A stretch of 37,305 nt of DNA from Psittacicella hinzii (GTDB taxonomy: Bacteria; Pseudomonadota; Gammaproteobacteria; Enterobacterales; Psittacicellaceae). The DNA lies in NCBI RefSeq assembly GCF_003585935.1, contig NZ_NRJG01000052.1, positions 1 through 37,305 of the forward strand, given 5' to 3'. Within the stretch, counting starts at the first letter, position 1. Every line of letters starts with the position of its first letter. The notes under the pieces were generated by a model. That model worked only from the letters and a program-made list of their open reading frames with translations. It was not told the origin of the DNA and made no database searches. Below, one piece after another: positions 16,949-25,427 of this stretch. The position numbers were made by a program, and so were the translations under genes.

Positions 16949-17698
16949 ATGGCACGTGACAATATTTACGCACAACAAGATATTCCTGGAGATTTTCAGT
17001 TCAATGATTTAGTAGCTGAAGTCTTTCCAGATATGATCAAAAGATCGGTGCCAATTTATGAACCGATCCTTGAAAACTTACCCTTACTCGGACATAGATA
17101 TATAACCGATAACTCTAATGTCTATGATTTAGGCTGCTCATTAGGAGCTATGACCTTTGCTTTACGTCAAAGCTTGCCTCTTAAACCTGAAAATTTAGGT
17201 GCAGTTCCGCAAAACGTAACTTTCTATGCCGTAGATAATAGTCCGGCAATGATTAAACGCGCCGAGCTCAAACTCGCAGGTTACACTAGCCCTTACCCTA
17301 CGCAATTCTTACTTCAAGACATTGAACAAGTAGATATTCATAATGCTAGTTTAGTGGTTATGAATTTTGTCCTCCAGTTCTTAAACCCTGAAAAGCGTTA
17401 TGAACAGTTACAACGCATCTACCAAGGTTTAAATCATGGTGGAGTGTTAATTCTTAGTGAGAAGTTTACTAATCCTGATCCCCAATTAGAACATGAGATT
17501 TGTCATTTACATTGGGCTTTTAAAGCCAAAAATGGCTACTCCATGCTCGAAATCGAACGTAAACGTAATGCCATTGAGAATGTAATGATTCTTGATAGTT
17601 TACCTGAGCATTTACGTCGTTTAGAAGAGATTGGTTTTAAAGTAGTGATTTGGCAACAAGGTTTTAACTTCTGTTCAATGCTCGCTTTTAAATTGTAA
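16949..17698 (+). CDS. cmoA: Carboxy-S-adenosyl-L-methionine synthase
   Basis: Makes carboxy-SAM from SAM and prephenate; CmoB uses it to form 5-oxyacetyl-uridine at tRNA position 34. The N-terminus (ARDNIYAQQDIPGDFQFND) is close to the family pattern, followed by the Rossmann SAM-binding motif VYDLGCSLGAMT and the VVMNFVLQFL strand, and a C-terminal EEIGFKVVIWQQGFNF segment. 249 aa, standard length (E. coli 247). cmoB, often adjacent, is not here. It has its own extended -10 promoter and a strong terminator, so it is monocistronic. Confidence 0.96.
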   Translation: MARDNIYAQQDIPGDFQFNDLVAEVFPDMIKRSVPIYEPILENLPLLGHRYITDNSNVYDLGCSLGAMTFALRQSLPLKPENLGAVPQNVTFYAVDNSPAMIKRAELKLAGYTSPYPTQFLLQDIEQVDIHNASLVVMNFVLQFLNPEKRYEQLQRIYQGLNHGGVLILSEKFTNPDPQLEHEICHLHWAFKAKNGYSMLEIERKRNAIENVMILDSLPEHLRRLEEIGFKVVIWQQGFNFCSMLAFKL

Positions 17699-17752
17699 AC
17701 TTGAACTAGTTTATCTACTTTAAAGTTATCTATTTTAAAATTTTACCTACCC

Positions 17753-17792
17753 GATCCTTAGTCTTGGTAATTCCAAGACTAAGGATCTTTTT
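17753..17792 (+). terminator. cmoA terminator
   Basis: GATCCTTAGTCTTGG / CCAAGACTAAGGATC (17753-17767, 17773-17787), 15 perfect pairs and a TAATT loop, followed directly by TTTTT. Confidence 0.9.
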
Positions 17793-18428
17793 CATACCCT
17801 TAAACCATAACCAAAACTTCATCTCTTCATCATCTTTTCATAATCTCTCCAACATATCTCCATCATATCTTCATAATCTCTCTATTTACACTGCTATTTA
17901 GCAAAATAAGAGGTTTTTACACTGCAATAATCATTTCTTATGTTGAATTTATTGTTTAAAGTGTTCTTTTTCTAAATTCTGACACAAATATTGTAAGTTT
18001 TATTTTGTTGCAAAATTCAGATATTTAAATAAATATTTGTCGTCTAAAAATTGATTTCTTACCTTTTAGTAGGGATAAACCTAGTGTAATTTTTAAGCAA
18101 GTTAGGAACGCAATATTAACCCCTAGTAATCTAACTTTACTCAACAACCGATTTATATATACGTACTTATGAAACGATAATGATCATTTAGAGATATTTG
18201 TCTTTGGCATGCAATTATCTCAAGCAAACTTAACCGGAAGTAAGCAACAGCAAGTTACACTCACGCTCAATTTTAAATTCAAGAGCAGCAAAAGCAAAAA
18301 GTTAGCCTTCTAGCATTGCCTCATTCTTAAATTGCATTTAGAAATTACTACAGATATAATTATTGTATGCCTTAGGTTGGCATATGAGTCTATTTACATT
18401 TAAACACACATAAAATCAGATTGATTTT
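17793..18428 (+). other. Gene-free stretch upstream of yagU
   Basis: No ORF or RNA gene. A pyrimidine-rich patch (17815-17890) repeats CATAATCTCTC twice. A small hairpin TATGCC / GGCATA lies near 18366-18384. The yagU promoter must be here, but no clear -35/-10 pair was resolved. Confidence 0.35.
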
Positions 18429-18438
18429 AGGAGCATTT

Positions 18439-18978
18439 ATGAACTTATTTGAGCGTACAAATCCTAGAGCGCGTCACTTATTTATGCTATTAGTGATCGG
18501 GATTATTGCAGGTTTAATGTCAGCAGCATTAAAATCAGGTTGGGAAGATGTTTTACCACCTCGTTTACCTGGTGCTGTACCACCTCCAGTTGAATTTTTA
18601 GGTTTATTTGGTATTTCAACTGAACACATGACATACACTTGATTAGGTCACGGTCTTAACTATGGTGGTAACTTAGTACACTACTTATTCTCAGTAGTGA
18701 TGGCGGTAGTTTACTGTGTAGTAGCTGAAATCCTACCTAAATTCCGCTTATTAAAAGGTTTTGTTTATGGTTATGCCGTAGCTCTTGGTGCACACTATGT
18801 AGTGTTCCCAATTATCGGCATTCCAGCTGACTTCAATATCCAAGGCTTTATCTCTGAAATCATTGGTACAGGTCTATGGATGTGGACTATTGAAACCTTC
18901 CGTTCTTACTGCCGTGCTAAATGGGTTGGCTATAGCACAGCCGTTGAAGAACAAGTTGCTTTAGGTTTATCTAAATAA
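18439..18978 (+). pseudogene. yagU: YagU-family inner membrane protein interrupted by in-frame TGA
   Basis: Small inner-membrane protein of the YagU (DUF1440) family, linked in E. coli to acid resistance. The ATG at 18439 has AGGAG 5 nt upstream. Codon 68 (18640-18642) is TGA. Both halves are in the same frame and align continuously with E. coli YagU as I recall it: the C-terminal part GHGLNYGGNLVHYLFSVV then MAVVYCVVAEI matches GHVFNWVGVTHIIFSIV then FAVGYCVVAEV, and the residue at the TGA is Phe in E. coli. About 179 residues if read through. Membrane segments near 12-30, 78-98 and 105-125. A terminator follows. Explanations: a TGG-to-TGA nonsense mutation, a sequencing error, or UGA read as Trp. 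A selenocysteine is unlikely. The rest of the gene shows no decay. Confidence 0.85.
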
Positions 18979-19017
18979 GCTAAGCTCATCTCATTTGTTA
19001 TTAAGTCGACTTAAAAT

Positions 19018-19049
19018 AAATCCCTACAGTTTACGCTGTAGGGATTTTA
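19018..19049 (+). terminator. yagU terminator
   Basis: AAATCCCTACAG / CTGTAGGGATTT (19018-19029, 19036-19047), 12 perfect pairs with a TTTACG loop, 40 nt after the stop. Confidence 0.8.
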
Positions 19050-19055
19050 CGTATT

Positions 19056-19082
19056 AAAAAAGCTCATCCTAAGATGAGCTTT
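19056..19082 (-). terminator. bioB terminator
   Basis: AAAGCTCATC / GATGAGCTTT (19059-19068, 19073-19082) with a CTAA loop; on the minus strand it is followed by six T. It lies about 65 nt after the bioB stop, convergent with the yagU terminator. Confidence 0.8.
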
Positions 19083-19147
19083 AGTAATTGCTTAAAACTT
19101 GGCTTTATCTAAGTTAAAACCAAATTCGTTAATAAATGACGTTCCGC

Positions 19148-20371
19148 CTATAGGGCTTTATAATGACCTACACTTGGATCGTCGGCTTGACTACTAGCAG
19201 AAGTGCTAGAAGAAAGAGGTTGTTGTTCATGGCTACAACCACAACCAGCGCCACAGCCGCCAGTTGTTTGTCCATGACTCATGTGTCCGTGTGCATGCGC
19301 TAAAGTATGTTCAAGCTCGGCTGTACCATTTTCAGCAATGTAAGCAGACATTTCTTGTTCTTGTTGCTCTAAAATGGTCGCAAAGTCTAGATCTGAACCT
19401 TCTGGTTTCATGTCTAGTTTGAACAGTAATTGCGCATCGAAATTATTATCTGGGTTTGCGGTCGTTAAGAGTTTTTCGCCATAGAAAATACTGTTTGCTC
19501 CAGCTAAAAAGCATAAAGCTTGCATTGCTTCAGGCATTTGTTGACGACCTGCTGATAGACGTACATGCGAAGTTGGCATTAAGATACGTGCAATGGCAAT
19601 CGTACGTACAAATTCAGTCCAGTCTAAATCTTCGGCTTCAAACAGAGGTGTACCTTCAACTTTTACTAGTTGGTTAATTGGCACTGATTCTGGATGCGGA
19701 TCTAAATTAGCTAAACTAGCTAATAGACCAGCACGTTCTTTACGGCTTTCATTTAGACCGATAATCCCACCACAACATACTTTAAGACCTGCATTACGTA
19801 CTTTACCTAAAGTATTAATACGATCATCAAACTTACGGGTGGTGATAATGTTTTGGTAGTGCTCTGGTGCAGTATCAAGATTGTGGTTATAGTAATCTAA
19901 ACCAGCTTCTTTTAATTGTTCAGCCTGACCTTCTTCAAGAATACCGAACGTTCCACATACTTCCATCCCTAAAGCTTTTACTTCAGCAATAGCTTCACGT
20001 AACATTGGCATGTGTTTTTCTTTTGGTCCACGCCATGCAGCACCCATACAGAAGCGAGTAGCACCTTTAGATTTAGCTAATTTAGCTTTATTAACGATCT
20101 CTTCTTTACCTAGAAGCTCTTCGTTTTGCACTCCAGTGTGGTAACGAGCTGATTGTGGACAATAGGTACAATCTTCAGGACAGCCACCAGTTTTAATACT
20201 TAAAAGAGTTGAAAGCTGGACTTCTTGAGGATTAAAGTGTTCACGATGAATACGTCCAGCTTCAAACACTAACTCCAAAAAAGGAGTTTCAAAGAGTTTT
20301 TCCACTTCACACACTGTCCAATAATCAGTTTGCTTGTGTGGAGTTAAGCGAGTTAAAGTTAATTTCTGCAT
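19148..20371 (-). CDS. bioB: Biotin synthase with His/Cys-rich C-terminal tail
   Basis: Radical SAM enzyme that inserts sulfur into dethiobiotin, the last step of biotin synthesis. The 4Fe-4S motif is CPEDCTYC with C64, C68 and C71; [24 protein letters not shown] and RLSAGR follow and supply the 2Fe-2S ligands. The core ends near residue 345 as in E. coli (346 aa). About 60 further residues contain H355, H359, H361, H363, H366, then C373, C377, C379 and H381, and a Ser-rich end. This looks like a metal-binding or Fe-S handling tail; its role is inference. No other bio genes are nearby, so precursor may be salvaged or made elsewhere. A sigma-70-like promoter lies at 20482-20509. It ends in TAG. 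Confidence 0.96.
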   Translation of the reverse strand: MQKLTLTRLTPHKQTDYWTVCEVEKLFETPFLELVFEAGRIHREHFNPQEVQLSTLLSIKTGGCPEDCTYCPQSARYHTGVQNEELLGKEEIVNKAKLAKSKGATRFCMGAAWRGPKEKHMPMLREAIAEVKALGMEVCGTFGILEEGQAEQLKEAGLDYYNHNLDTAPEHYQNIITTRKFDDRINTLGKVRNAGLKVCCGGIIGLNESRKERAGLLASLANLDPHPESVPINQLVKVEGTPLFEAEDLDWTEFVRTIAIARILMPTSHVRLSAGRQQMPEAMQALCFLAGANSIFYGEKLLTTANPDNNFDAQLLFKLDMKPEGSDLDFATILEQQEQEMSAYIAENGTAELEHTLAHAHGHMSHGQTTGGCGAGCGCSHEQQPLSSSTSASSQADDPSVGHYKAL

Positions 20372-20481
20372 CGATTATTCTCGGTGCTGTTTTGATGTGA
20401 CTCCCGTCATGATCCCCAGCGTAGAGACTCCAATGTAAGTTCTAGGTGCATAGTTAAGATAATCTGAGGTGATCCCACCTT

Positions 20482-20509
20482 AGCATAACTTGCTTACCTA
20501 AATTGTCAA
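20482..20509 (-). promoter_or_regulatory. Putative bioB promoter
   Basis: On the minus strand TTGACA (complement of 20504-20509), 16-bp spacer and TATGCT (complement of 20482-20487). The leader then has AGGTG / CACCT, a small hairpin, before bioB. I saw no E. coli-type BirA operator. Confidence 0.55.
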
Positions 20510-21000
20510 TCAAATTAGAGAGGAGGAAAATTTGTGCCTTAAAGGCATAAACTACTTAGTTCCACAAAGTAAGAGCCTATTATAGCAATCAATTAGGCAA
20601 AAGCCTAATTAATTGTATCTTCTTCAGACTATAAGGTCTTACAAAGAGTACTTGCTAAAAGTACTTAATAAAGTTCTTGAAAAGTACTTGAGTCTGTTCA
20701 AGGAAGAAGTAAGCTTTAAACTTTGCAGAGCTAGCGTTATTATCATACCAGTAAACTCTAAGCTTTGAGTTAAAATCTTCGTCTTTTGCGTATTTTGCTA
20801 GTGGAGTTTCGGTAAAAATAGCAATTTTGGCTTATGCCTTACTAAGGATTCTCCAATATATCACCAAAGATTAACTAAACTAGCTACTATTTACTCTGTT
20901 TGAGCTGTACCCAAAACCCAATATTCAGCCTCTTAAATTTCGTGCCCAAATCTGAATTTAGCGTCTAAATAAGAATTTAGCTTCCAGATTAACATGAGAA
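20510..21000. other. Gene-free stretch between sdaA and bioB
   Basis: Contains the hairpin AATTAGGC / GCCTAATT (20591-20598, 20603-20610; AAAA loop), three AGTACTT words (about 20647-20690) and one TGAGCTGTACC copy (20901-20911) followed by CAAAA. No ORF or RNA gene recognised. Confidence 0.4.
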
Positions 21001-21025
21001 AAACCTCTAGAGATCCTAGAGGTTT
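21001..21025 (-). terminator. sdaA terminator
   Basis: AAACCTCTAG / CTAGAGGTTT (21001-21010, 21016-21025), 10 perfect pairs, 10 nt past the sdaA stop, followed on the minus strand by TTC. Confidence 0.75.
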
Positions 21026-21035
21026 GTTCAAGTGC

Positions 21036-22412
21036 TTAGGCACAAATATTTGTAATCTTAATTGCTAGACCACCCATTGAGGTTTCACGGTATTTTGAGC
21101 TCATGTCTTTACCGGTTTCGTACATAGTTTCAATAACTTTATCTAAAGAAACTGTAGGGTTGGTATTACGACGTAAAGCCATACGTGCCGCATTTACTGC
21201 TTTAACTGCAGCAATAGCATTACGTTCAATACATGGGATTTGCACTTGTCCCCCTACAGGATCACAAGTTAAACCAAGATTGTGCTCCATCGCAATTTCA
21301 GCGGCAATAAATACTTGCGTTGGTGTACCACCAAGTACTTCAGCTAGTCCAGCCGCAGCCATCGAACAAGCAACTCCTACTTCACCTTGGCATCCTACTT
21401 CAGCTCCTGAAATTGAGGCGTTCATTTTGTAGAGCGAACCAACTAAAGAACTTACTAAGAAGTAACGTTCAAGAACTTCTGGAGTTAAGTGACCATAAAA
21501 CTTACCGTAATATGAAATTACTGCAGGCACAATTCCACAAGCACCATTAGTTGGAGCTGTTACTACTCGACCACCAGCTGCGTTTTCTTCATTAACCGCA
21601 AAAGCATATAAGTTTAACCAATCCATAGCGTACATTGGATCGTTATTGCCTCGCATAATATCGGCTTCGAGTAGTTTACGTAAACCAGGAGCACGACGAC
21701 GTACTTTTAATGGTCCTGGTAATAAACCTTCGGTATAAATACCACGATTAATACAATCGCTCATTACTTGCCAAATAGTATTAATGTAGTTGCTTAGTTC
21801 AGCTTCTGAACGTAAGCTAAGTTCGTTTTGCTTAGCAATGTAATAGAGTGAGTAGCCATTATCATCAGCATGACGTAGTAAGTCTTCAGCACTTTGATAG
21901 TCATATGGTGCTTTTACCGTTGCTTCTTCAGGCACATCAAAGTCTTTATCAGTTACCACAAAACCACCACCAATTGAGTAGTAAGTGTTTTGGTGTAACA
22001 GTTCACCTTTGCCATCGTATGCTTTAATGGTTAACGCATTCTCATGGCGAGGTAAGAAGTCTTGGTGAAACACTAAATCTTGTGCATAAATAAACGGTAT
22101 CGTTTTACTGTTATGCCAGATTTTTAATGTACCATCTGCTTTAATACTATTAGTGAATTCACTAATACGTTCTACTTCAACCGTATCTGGTAAAAAACCT
22201 TTTAACCCCATCATTACAGCAACGTCAGTTAAGTGACCTTTACCAGTTAATGAGAGAGAACCATAAATATCAACTTTAATTTGTGCTAGGTCGTCTAATT
22301 TTTGTTGCTCAACAACTTCTTGCATAAATCTATATGCAGCTACCATTGGACCAACAGTATGTGACGAAGAAGGACCTACTCCTACTTTGAAAATATCAAA
22401 AATGCTAATCAT
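21036..22412 (-). CDS. sdaA: L-serine dehydratase (iron-sulfur type)
   Basis: Deaminates L-serine to pyruvate and ammonia with a 4Fe-4S cluster, in the cytosol. The N-terminal motif SIFDIFKVGVGPSSSHTVGP is diagnostic, as are SIGGGFV, APTNGACGIVPAV, EVGCQGEVGVACSMAAAGL and GLTCDPVGGQVQIPCIERN, which hold the cluster cysteines. About 458 aa from the ATG at 22412 (E. coli SdaA 454); a GTG three codons upstream is less likely. No serine transporter (sdaC) is adjacent. An unusual 15-bp tandem repeat lies about 260-360 nt upstream. Confidence 0.97.
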   Translation of the reverse strand: MISIFDIFKVGVGPSSSHTVGPMVAAYRFMQEVVEQQKLDDLAQIKVDIYGSLSLTGKGHLTDVAVMMGLKGFLPDTVEVERISEFTNSIKADGTLKIWHNSKTIPFIYAQDLVFHQDFLPRHENALTIKAYDGKGELLHQNTYYSIGGGFVVTDKDFDVPEEATVKAPYDYQSAEDLLRHADDNGYSLYYIAKQNELSLRSEAELSNYINTIWQVMSDCINRGIYTEGLLPGPLKVRRRAPGLRKLLEADIMRGNNDPMYAMDWLNLYAFAVNEENAAGGRVVTAPTNGACGIVPAVISYYGKFYGHLTPEVLERYFLVSSLVGSLYKMNASISGAEVGCQGEVGVACSMAAAGLAEVLGGTPTQVFIAAEIAMEHNLGLTCDPVGGQVQIPCIERNAIAAVKAVNAARMALRRNTNPTVSLDKVIETMYETGKDMSSKYRETSMGGLAIKITNICA

Positions 22413-22674
22413 AAAATGCACTCGGTAAGATAACCGTTAAAAATCTAAGTTAGAAGAAAACTAAATCTCCTACAGGGGAATTAAGAAACTGGGGGAGCGC
22501 ACAATTTGCGCGTAAGGCATATTATACTCTCTTCAAATAGAGAAAACTGTAAAAGCAGCTACTCTTGTACCTAAAATATCTGATTTGTACTCTTAAGGGA
22601 TCAAAATATGCTCTTTGTTGTACAGAGTTCGCATTTATCTAGTGCAAGTTGAGATGCAACTTAGAGAGAGTTTG

Positions 22675-22779
22675 ACTTGAAAAAGCTTGACTTGAAAGAG
22701 CTTAACTTGAGATAACTATACTTAAGATAACTAAACTTGACATAACTAGACTTGAGAGAGCTAAACTTGTAACACCAAG
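22675..22779. repeat. Seven tandem copies of a degenerate 15-bp unit
   Basis: The word ACTTGA or a one-to-two-base variant starts at 22675, 22690, 22705, 22720, 22735, 22750 and 22765: an exact 15-bp period. Consensus about ACTTGARADARCTWR. Stops occur in every plus-strand frame; one minus-strand frame is open (KxSxL-like pentads) but has no start codon, so it is non-coding. It lies between sdaA and yjdM. The rest of 22413-22963 has no recognised feature. Confidence 0.85.
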
Positions 22780-22963
22780 GCTAAAATAACTGTAATCCGT
22801 AATTAAACGCTCACAGTGAAGACAACCTTAATTTTTAGTGATTGGTACTTAAAATAACGCACCTAAGCTTTAGATCTTAGACAAGGGATTACCCTTAAAG
22901 TTAAAAAACAACAAAGATTAGCAAGCTCTATCTCATGCAAGCTTCTGATACTTAAGAATAAAA

Positions 22964-22992
22964 TTGCCTCAGTCCTTAGTTTCTGCTATAAT
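22964..22992 (+). promoter_or_regulatory. yjdM promoter
   Basis: TTGCCT (22964-22969), 17-bp spacer, TATAAT (22987-22992) with TGC before the -10. The predicted start near 22999 leaves a 5' UTR of about 185 nt. Confidence 0.75.
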
Positions 22993-23059
22993 CATAGCCA
23001 TCTAAGAGTAGTTGTAGAACTCTAATAGTTTTCATCGTATTCTTCCTCTTAGCACAAGC

Positions 23060-23145
23060 GTAATATCTAAATCCGTTGGGATAACGTAGTTTAGTTAGAG
23101 CATTGCAATATTCTCTTGCATGAGTGTAAACTAAACAGATATTAC
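23060..23145 (+). promoter_or_regulatory. Nested stem in the yjdM 5' UTR
   Basis: GTAATATCT / AGATATTAC (23060-23068, 23137-23145) encloses GTTTAGTT / AACTAAAC (23089-23096, 23129-23136), which encloses TGCAA / TTGCA. The 3' arms are directly adjacent, so the helices could stack. It ends 37 nt before the start codon. No known riboswitch class recognised. Confidence 0.5.
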
Positions 23146-23182
23146 TACCGGTTTCTTTTAATTATCTTATTTAGCAAAACAT

Positions 23183-23521
23183 ATGAGTGAAAATCAACCC
23201 GTATGTCCACATTGCCAATCAGAGTTCACTTACTTTGATGGTACACAACACGTTTGTTCAATGTGTGGCGAATCATTTGATCCAAATGCAGCACCAGCAA
23301 CTACAGGTGAAAAAGTATGGAAAGACGCATTTGGTAACATTCTCCAAAATGGTGACAGCGTAACCTTAATTAAACCATTAAAAGTTAAAGGTACTAACAT
23401 CACTTTAAAACAAGGTACGAAAGTAAAAAACATTCGTCTTGTAGATGGTGATCATGATATTGACTGTAAAATTGACGGTCAAGCATTTGGCTTAAAATCA
23501 GAATTTCTGAAAAAAGCCTAA
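23183..23521 (+). CDS. yjdM: YjdM (PhnA) zinc-ribbon protein
   Basis: Small cytosolic protein of the PhnA/YjdM family, once tied to phosphonate use but not part of the C-P lyase operon; its role is not settled. The N-terminal zinc ribbon has CPHC (8-11) and CSMC in its second knuckle; the C-terminal SH3-like domain reads DAFGNILQNGDSVTLIKPLKVKG and GTKVKNIRLVDGDHDIDCKIDG in two stretches, near identical to the E. coli protein. 112 aa, standard length (E. coli 111). It has its own promoter, structured leader and terminator, so it is monocistronic. Confidence 0.95.
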   Translation: MSENQPVCPHCQSEFTYFDGTQHVCSMCGESFDPNAAPATTGEKVWKDAFGNILQNGDSVTLIKPLKVKGTNITLKQGTKVKNIRLVDGDHDIDCKIDGQAFGLKSEFLKKA

Positions 23522-23572
23522 TCTCCATTCATTTTGTTCATAATTTCCTCTTATTTTAATATTGGAAGTCCA

Positions 23573-23600
23573 GCAAGGTTAAAAAACCTTGCTTTTTTTT
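23573..23600 (+). terminator. yjdM terminator
   Basis: GCAAGGTT / AACCTTGC (23573-23580, 23585-23592), AAAA loop, followed by eight T. Confidence 0.95.
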
Positions 23601-23612
23601 GTGAAAAAAATT

Positions 23613-23640
23613 TTGCAAATTGTTCAACCTGTGCTAAAAT
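23613..23640 (+). promoter_or_regulatory. Promoter of the intergenic RNA
   Basis: TTGCAA (23613-23618), 16-bp spacer, TAAAAT (23635-23640) with TGC immediately upstream. It lies just after the yjdM terminator and before no ORF. Confidence 0.6.
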
Positions 23641-23646
23641 AAAGAT

Positions 23647-23791
23647 CCACCCGCAAAAGGTAACAGAATTTTAGGATAAAGCAAACTCTTAGATTTTTCT
23701 TTTTTCAAGAGTTATGTGTTCCTTGTTAAAATAAATGTTGTAATGTATATGTATGATCGAGGAGCTAGGTAAGACCTAGCTCCTCTTTTTT
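23647..23791 (+). ncRNA. Candidate intergenic small RNA, about 145 nt
   Basis: Bounded by its own promoter and a very strong terminator, GAGGAGCTAGGT / ACCTAGCTCCTC (23759-23770, 23774-23785), followed by six T. It has no ORF. The 5' part has a hairpin AACTCTT / AAGAGTT (about 23684-23711) with a U-rich loop; the middle (about 23715-23755) is single-stranded and G/U/A-rich (AUGUUGUAAUGUAUAUG), like the seed regions of Hfq-dependent sRNAs. A GcvB-like role comes to mind from the GU-rich tract, but the sequence is not GcvB and I do not assign a family. The transcript start is estimated from the promoter. Confidence 0.6.
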
Positions 23792-23923
23792 GTTGGGGAT
23801 ACCGCAAACACAATTTGAAAGCAAGCTTTGGCTAGAAATATGAGGTGTATGTAAACATAGGTAATATGTAAAAATAAACAAGAGTTTGAACGGCATTCGG
23901 TCTAAAAAACGCATAAAATATTC

Positions 23924-23953
23924 TTTACAAAATTAAGAAATTTTCGCTAAAAT
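23924..23953 (+). promoter_or_regulatory. Putative msrC promoter
   Basis: TTTACA (23924-23929), 18-bp spacer, TAAAAT (23948-23953), about 60 nt before the msrC start. 23792-23923 shows nothing else recognisable. Confidence 0.5.
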
Positions 23954-24020
23954 AAATTCTAGTTTAGCTATTTTAGTCTAAGCTTTTCCTATTTTAACTT
24001 CTCTCAATTATTGTATTTCT

Positions 24021-24578
24021 ATGTCAATGACTCAAGCTAGTCAAGCGGATGTTGAACGTCTGTTAGCAACCGTTGACTTATCATCTCTCAACTCAAACTA
24101 TCGTATTTTAGTAAAGCAAGCTGCAAATTTTGCCGCTGCCGAGACTAATTTAACTAGTCTGTTAAGTAATATTGCTGCGCTAATTTACTCTAGTCTTAAA
24201 GATTTAAACTGGGCAGGTTTTTACCTAACTCATGTCCCTGAAAATACTCTTTATCTTGGACCATTTCAAGGTAAAACTGCATGTAATCGTATTGCCTGGG
24301 GTAAAGGAGTTTGTGGCACTGCAGCCGCAACGCAAACTACCCAACGCATTGCTAATGTGCATGAATTTCCAGGACATATTGCCTGTGACTCTGCTTCAAA
24401 CTCTGAGTTAGTGATCCCGATGCTTGTCGAACAACAAGTTATCGGAGTACTAGATTTAGATAGTCCGTTATTTGAACGCTTTAGTGCAGAAGATCAAGTA
24501 GGCTTAGAAGCTTTAATTACAGTTCTAAGTGCTCGTTTAGCAACTTTAGATCCTGTACAATTTGCAGCATATCGCTAA
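24021..24578 (+). CDS. msrC: Free methionine-(R)-sulfoxide reductase
   Basis: GAF-domain enzyme (fRMsr, E. coli YebR/MsrC) that reduces free methionine R-sulfoxide in the cytosol. The conserved pattern is present: NWAGFYL, LGPFQGKTACNRIAWGKGVCG with two of the catalytic/resolving cysteines, then FPGHIACDSASNSELVIP with the third, and IGVLDLDSP. 185 aa, slightly longer than the usual 165 because of about 20 N-terminal residues; the ATG two codons downstream is an alternative start. Monocistronic, followed by a terminator. Confidence 0.95.
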   Translation: MSMTQASQADVERLLATVDLSSLNSNYRILVKQAANFAAAETNLTSLLSNIAALIYSSLKDLNWAGFYLTHVPENTLYLGPFQGKTACNRIAWGKGVCGTAAATQTTQRIANVHEFPGHIACDSASNSELVIPMLVEQQVIGVLDLDSPLFERFSAEDQVGLEALITVLSARLATLDPVQFAAYR

Positions 24579-24592
24579 TTTTAGCAACGCAC

Positions 24593-24617
24593 AAGGCTCG
24601 GCATTTTGCCGAGCCTT
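24593..24617. terminator. Terminator between convergent msrC and the flavin reductase gene
   Basis: AAGGCTCGGCA / TGCCGAGCCTT (24593-24603, 24607-24617), 11 perfect GC-rich pairs, TTT loop, 15 nt after the msrC stop; only a weak T tract follows. Confidence 0.75.
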
Positions 24618-24662
24618 AGTTTGTACTATATTTTGTAAACTTACGAGTGCTGATAATTCTAG

Positions 24663-25259
24663 CTAATCTTCAGTGTTTTCACCCATAGCATGAGGTACTT
24701 TTACAAACAAGCTTTTACCTGTGAGATAGAATTGTCCACCTGCTACATAGTGAATAGGACGTAAAGAATCAGACACGCTTTCAAGTTCCCAGTGTCCATC
24801 TCTAAAGACACGATCATCAGCCCAAGCACCTACTACTTGTCCAATAAACAAGTCGTATTTTTGTGCCATTTCCAGTTCGTCGATTAATTTGACTAACAAC
24901 CAAGCAGCAGCTCCTGCTACAAAAGGATGATCATCGGCATTTTCGATATGCACAAACTCTACTCCAGCTTGGGTTACTTTAGCTGGATTAGTATTTTTAG
25001 TATTTGAACCTACGGCTAATACTAAAGCTGCTTGTTGCGCTGTTGGTATTTGAACTACCACGTATCCTGATTTAGTGAAAAGTTTACGGGTATAGGTTGC
25101 TGAATCAACTACCATGCTTACTTTATCAAAGTCTAACATTTGTACCCATGCTGCAGACATAACATCAACATCATCGTGATGCTTAGCCGATAACATAGTT
25201 ACTGGACCGTGATTAAGTAAACGGTACATTTTATCTAAAGCTACAGGTTTTATTGTCAT
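24663..25259 (-). CDS. Flavin reductase-like (FMN-binding split-barrel) protein
   Basis: Probable FMN-binding protein of the flavin reductase family, cytosolic; the physiological partner is unknown. The pattern PVTMLSAKHHDDVDVMSAAWVQ near the N-terminus, VSMVVDSATYTRKLF, VVQIPT and the C-terminal RPIHYVAGGQFYLTGK suit this family, in which the first segments bind FMN. 198 aa, about the usual length. The start ATG at 25259 is plausible. It is convergent with msrC and about 170 nt downstream of a small membrane protein gene. It ends in TAG. Substrate cannot be inferred. Confidence 0.85.
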   Translation of the reverse strand: MTIKPVALDKMYRLLNHGPVTMLSAKHHDDVDVMSAAWVQMLDFDKVSMVVDSATYTRKLFTKSGYVVVQIPTAQQAALVLAVGSNTKNTNPAKVTQAGVEFVHIENADDHPFVAGAAAWLLVKLIDELEMAQKYDLFIGQVVGAWADDRVFRDGHWELESVSDSLRPIHYVAGGQFYLTGKSLFVKVPHAMGENTED

Positions 25260-25427
25260 AATTTTAAACTTCTCTTACTTTTGGAGTTTATGATTATGCG
25301 AGGTATTATACTCTATTTTTCTTACTTAGCCAATCCAGCTCAAGAAAATTGTCGAAAGTTAGTTTCTTCAAACTATGTATATATCGTTGTAAGAACAAAC
25401 TAATACCCAGCTAAACTTATCCCTTGC

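Noticed and set aside
18640..18700. Selenocysteine at the yagU TGA
   Set aside because: The position is not Cys in the E. coli homologue and no convincing SECIS hairpin follows the codon.
20482..20520. BirA operator at the bioB promoter
   Set aside because: No match to the TTGTAAACC inverted pair was found.
22675..22779. Pentapeptide-repeat gene from the 15-bp array
   Set aside because: Stops in all plus frames; the open minus frame has no start codon and is only about 40 codons.
23647..23791. Assignment of the intergenic RNA as GcvB, 6S or Spot 42
   Set aside because: Only a vague GU-rich resemblance to GcvB; the known consensus segments are absent.
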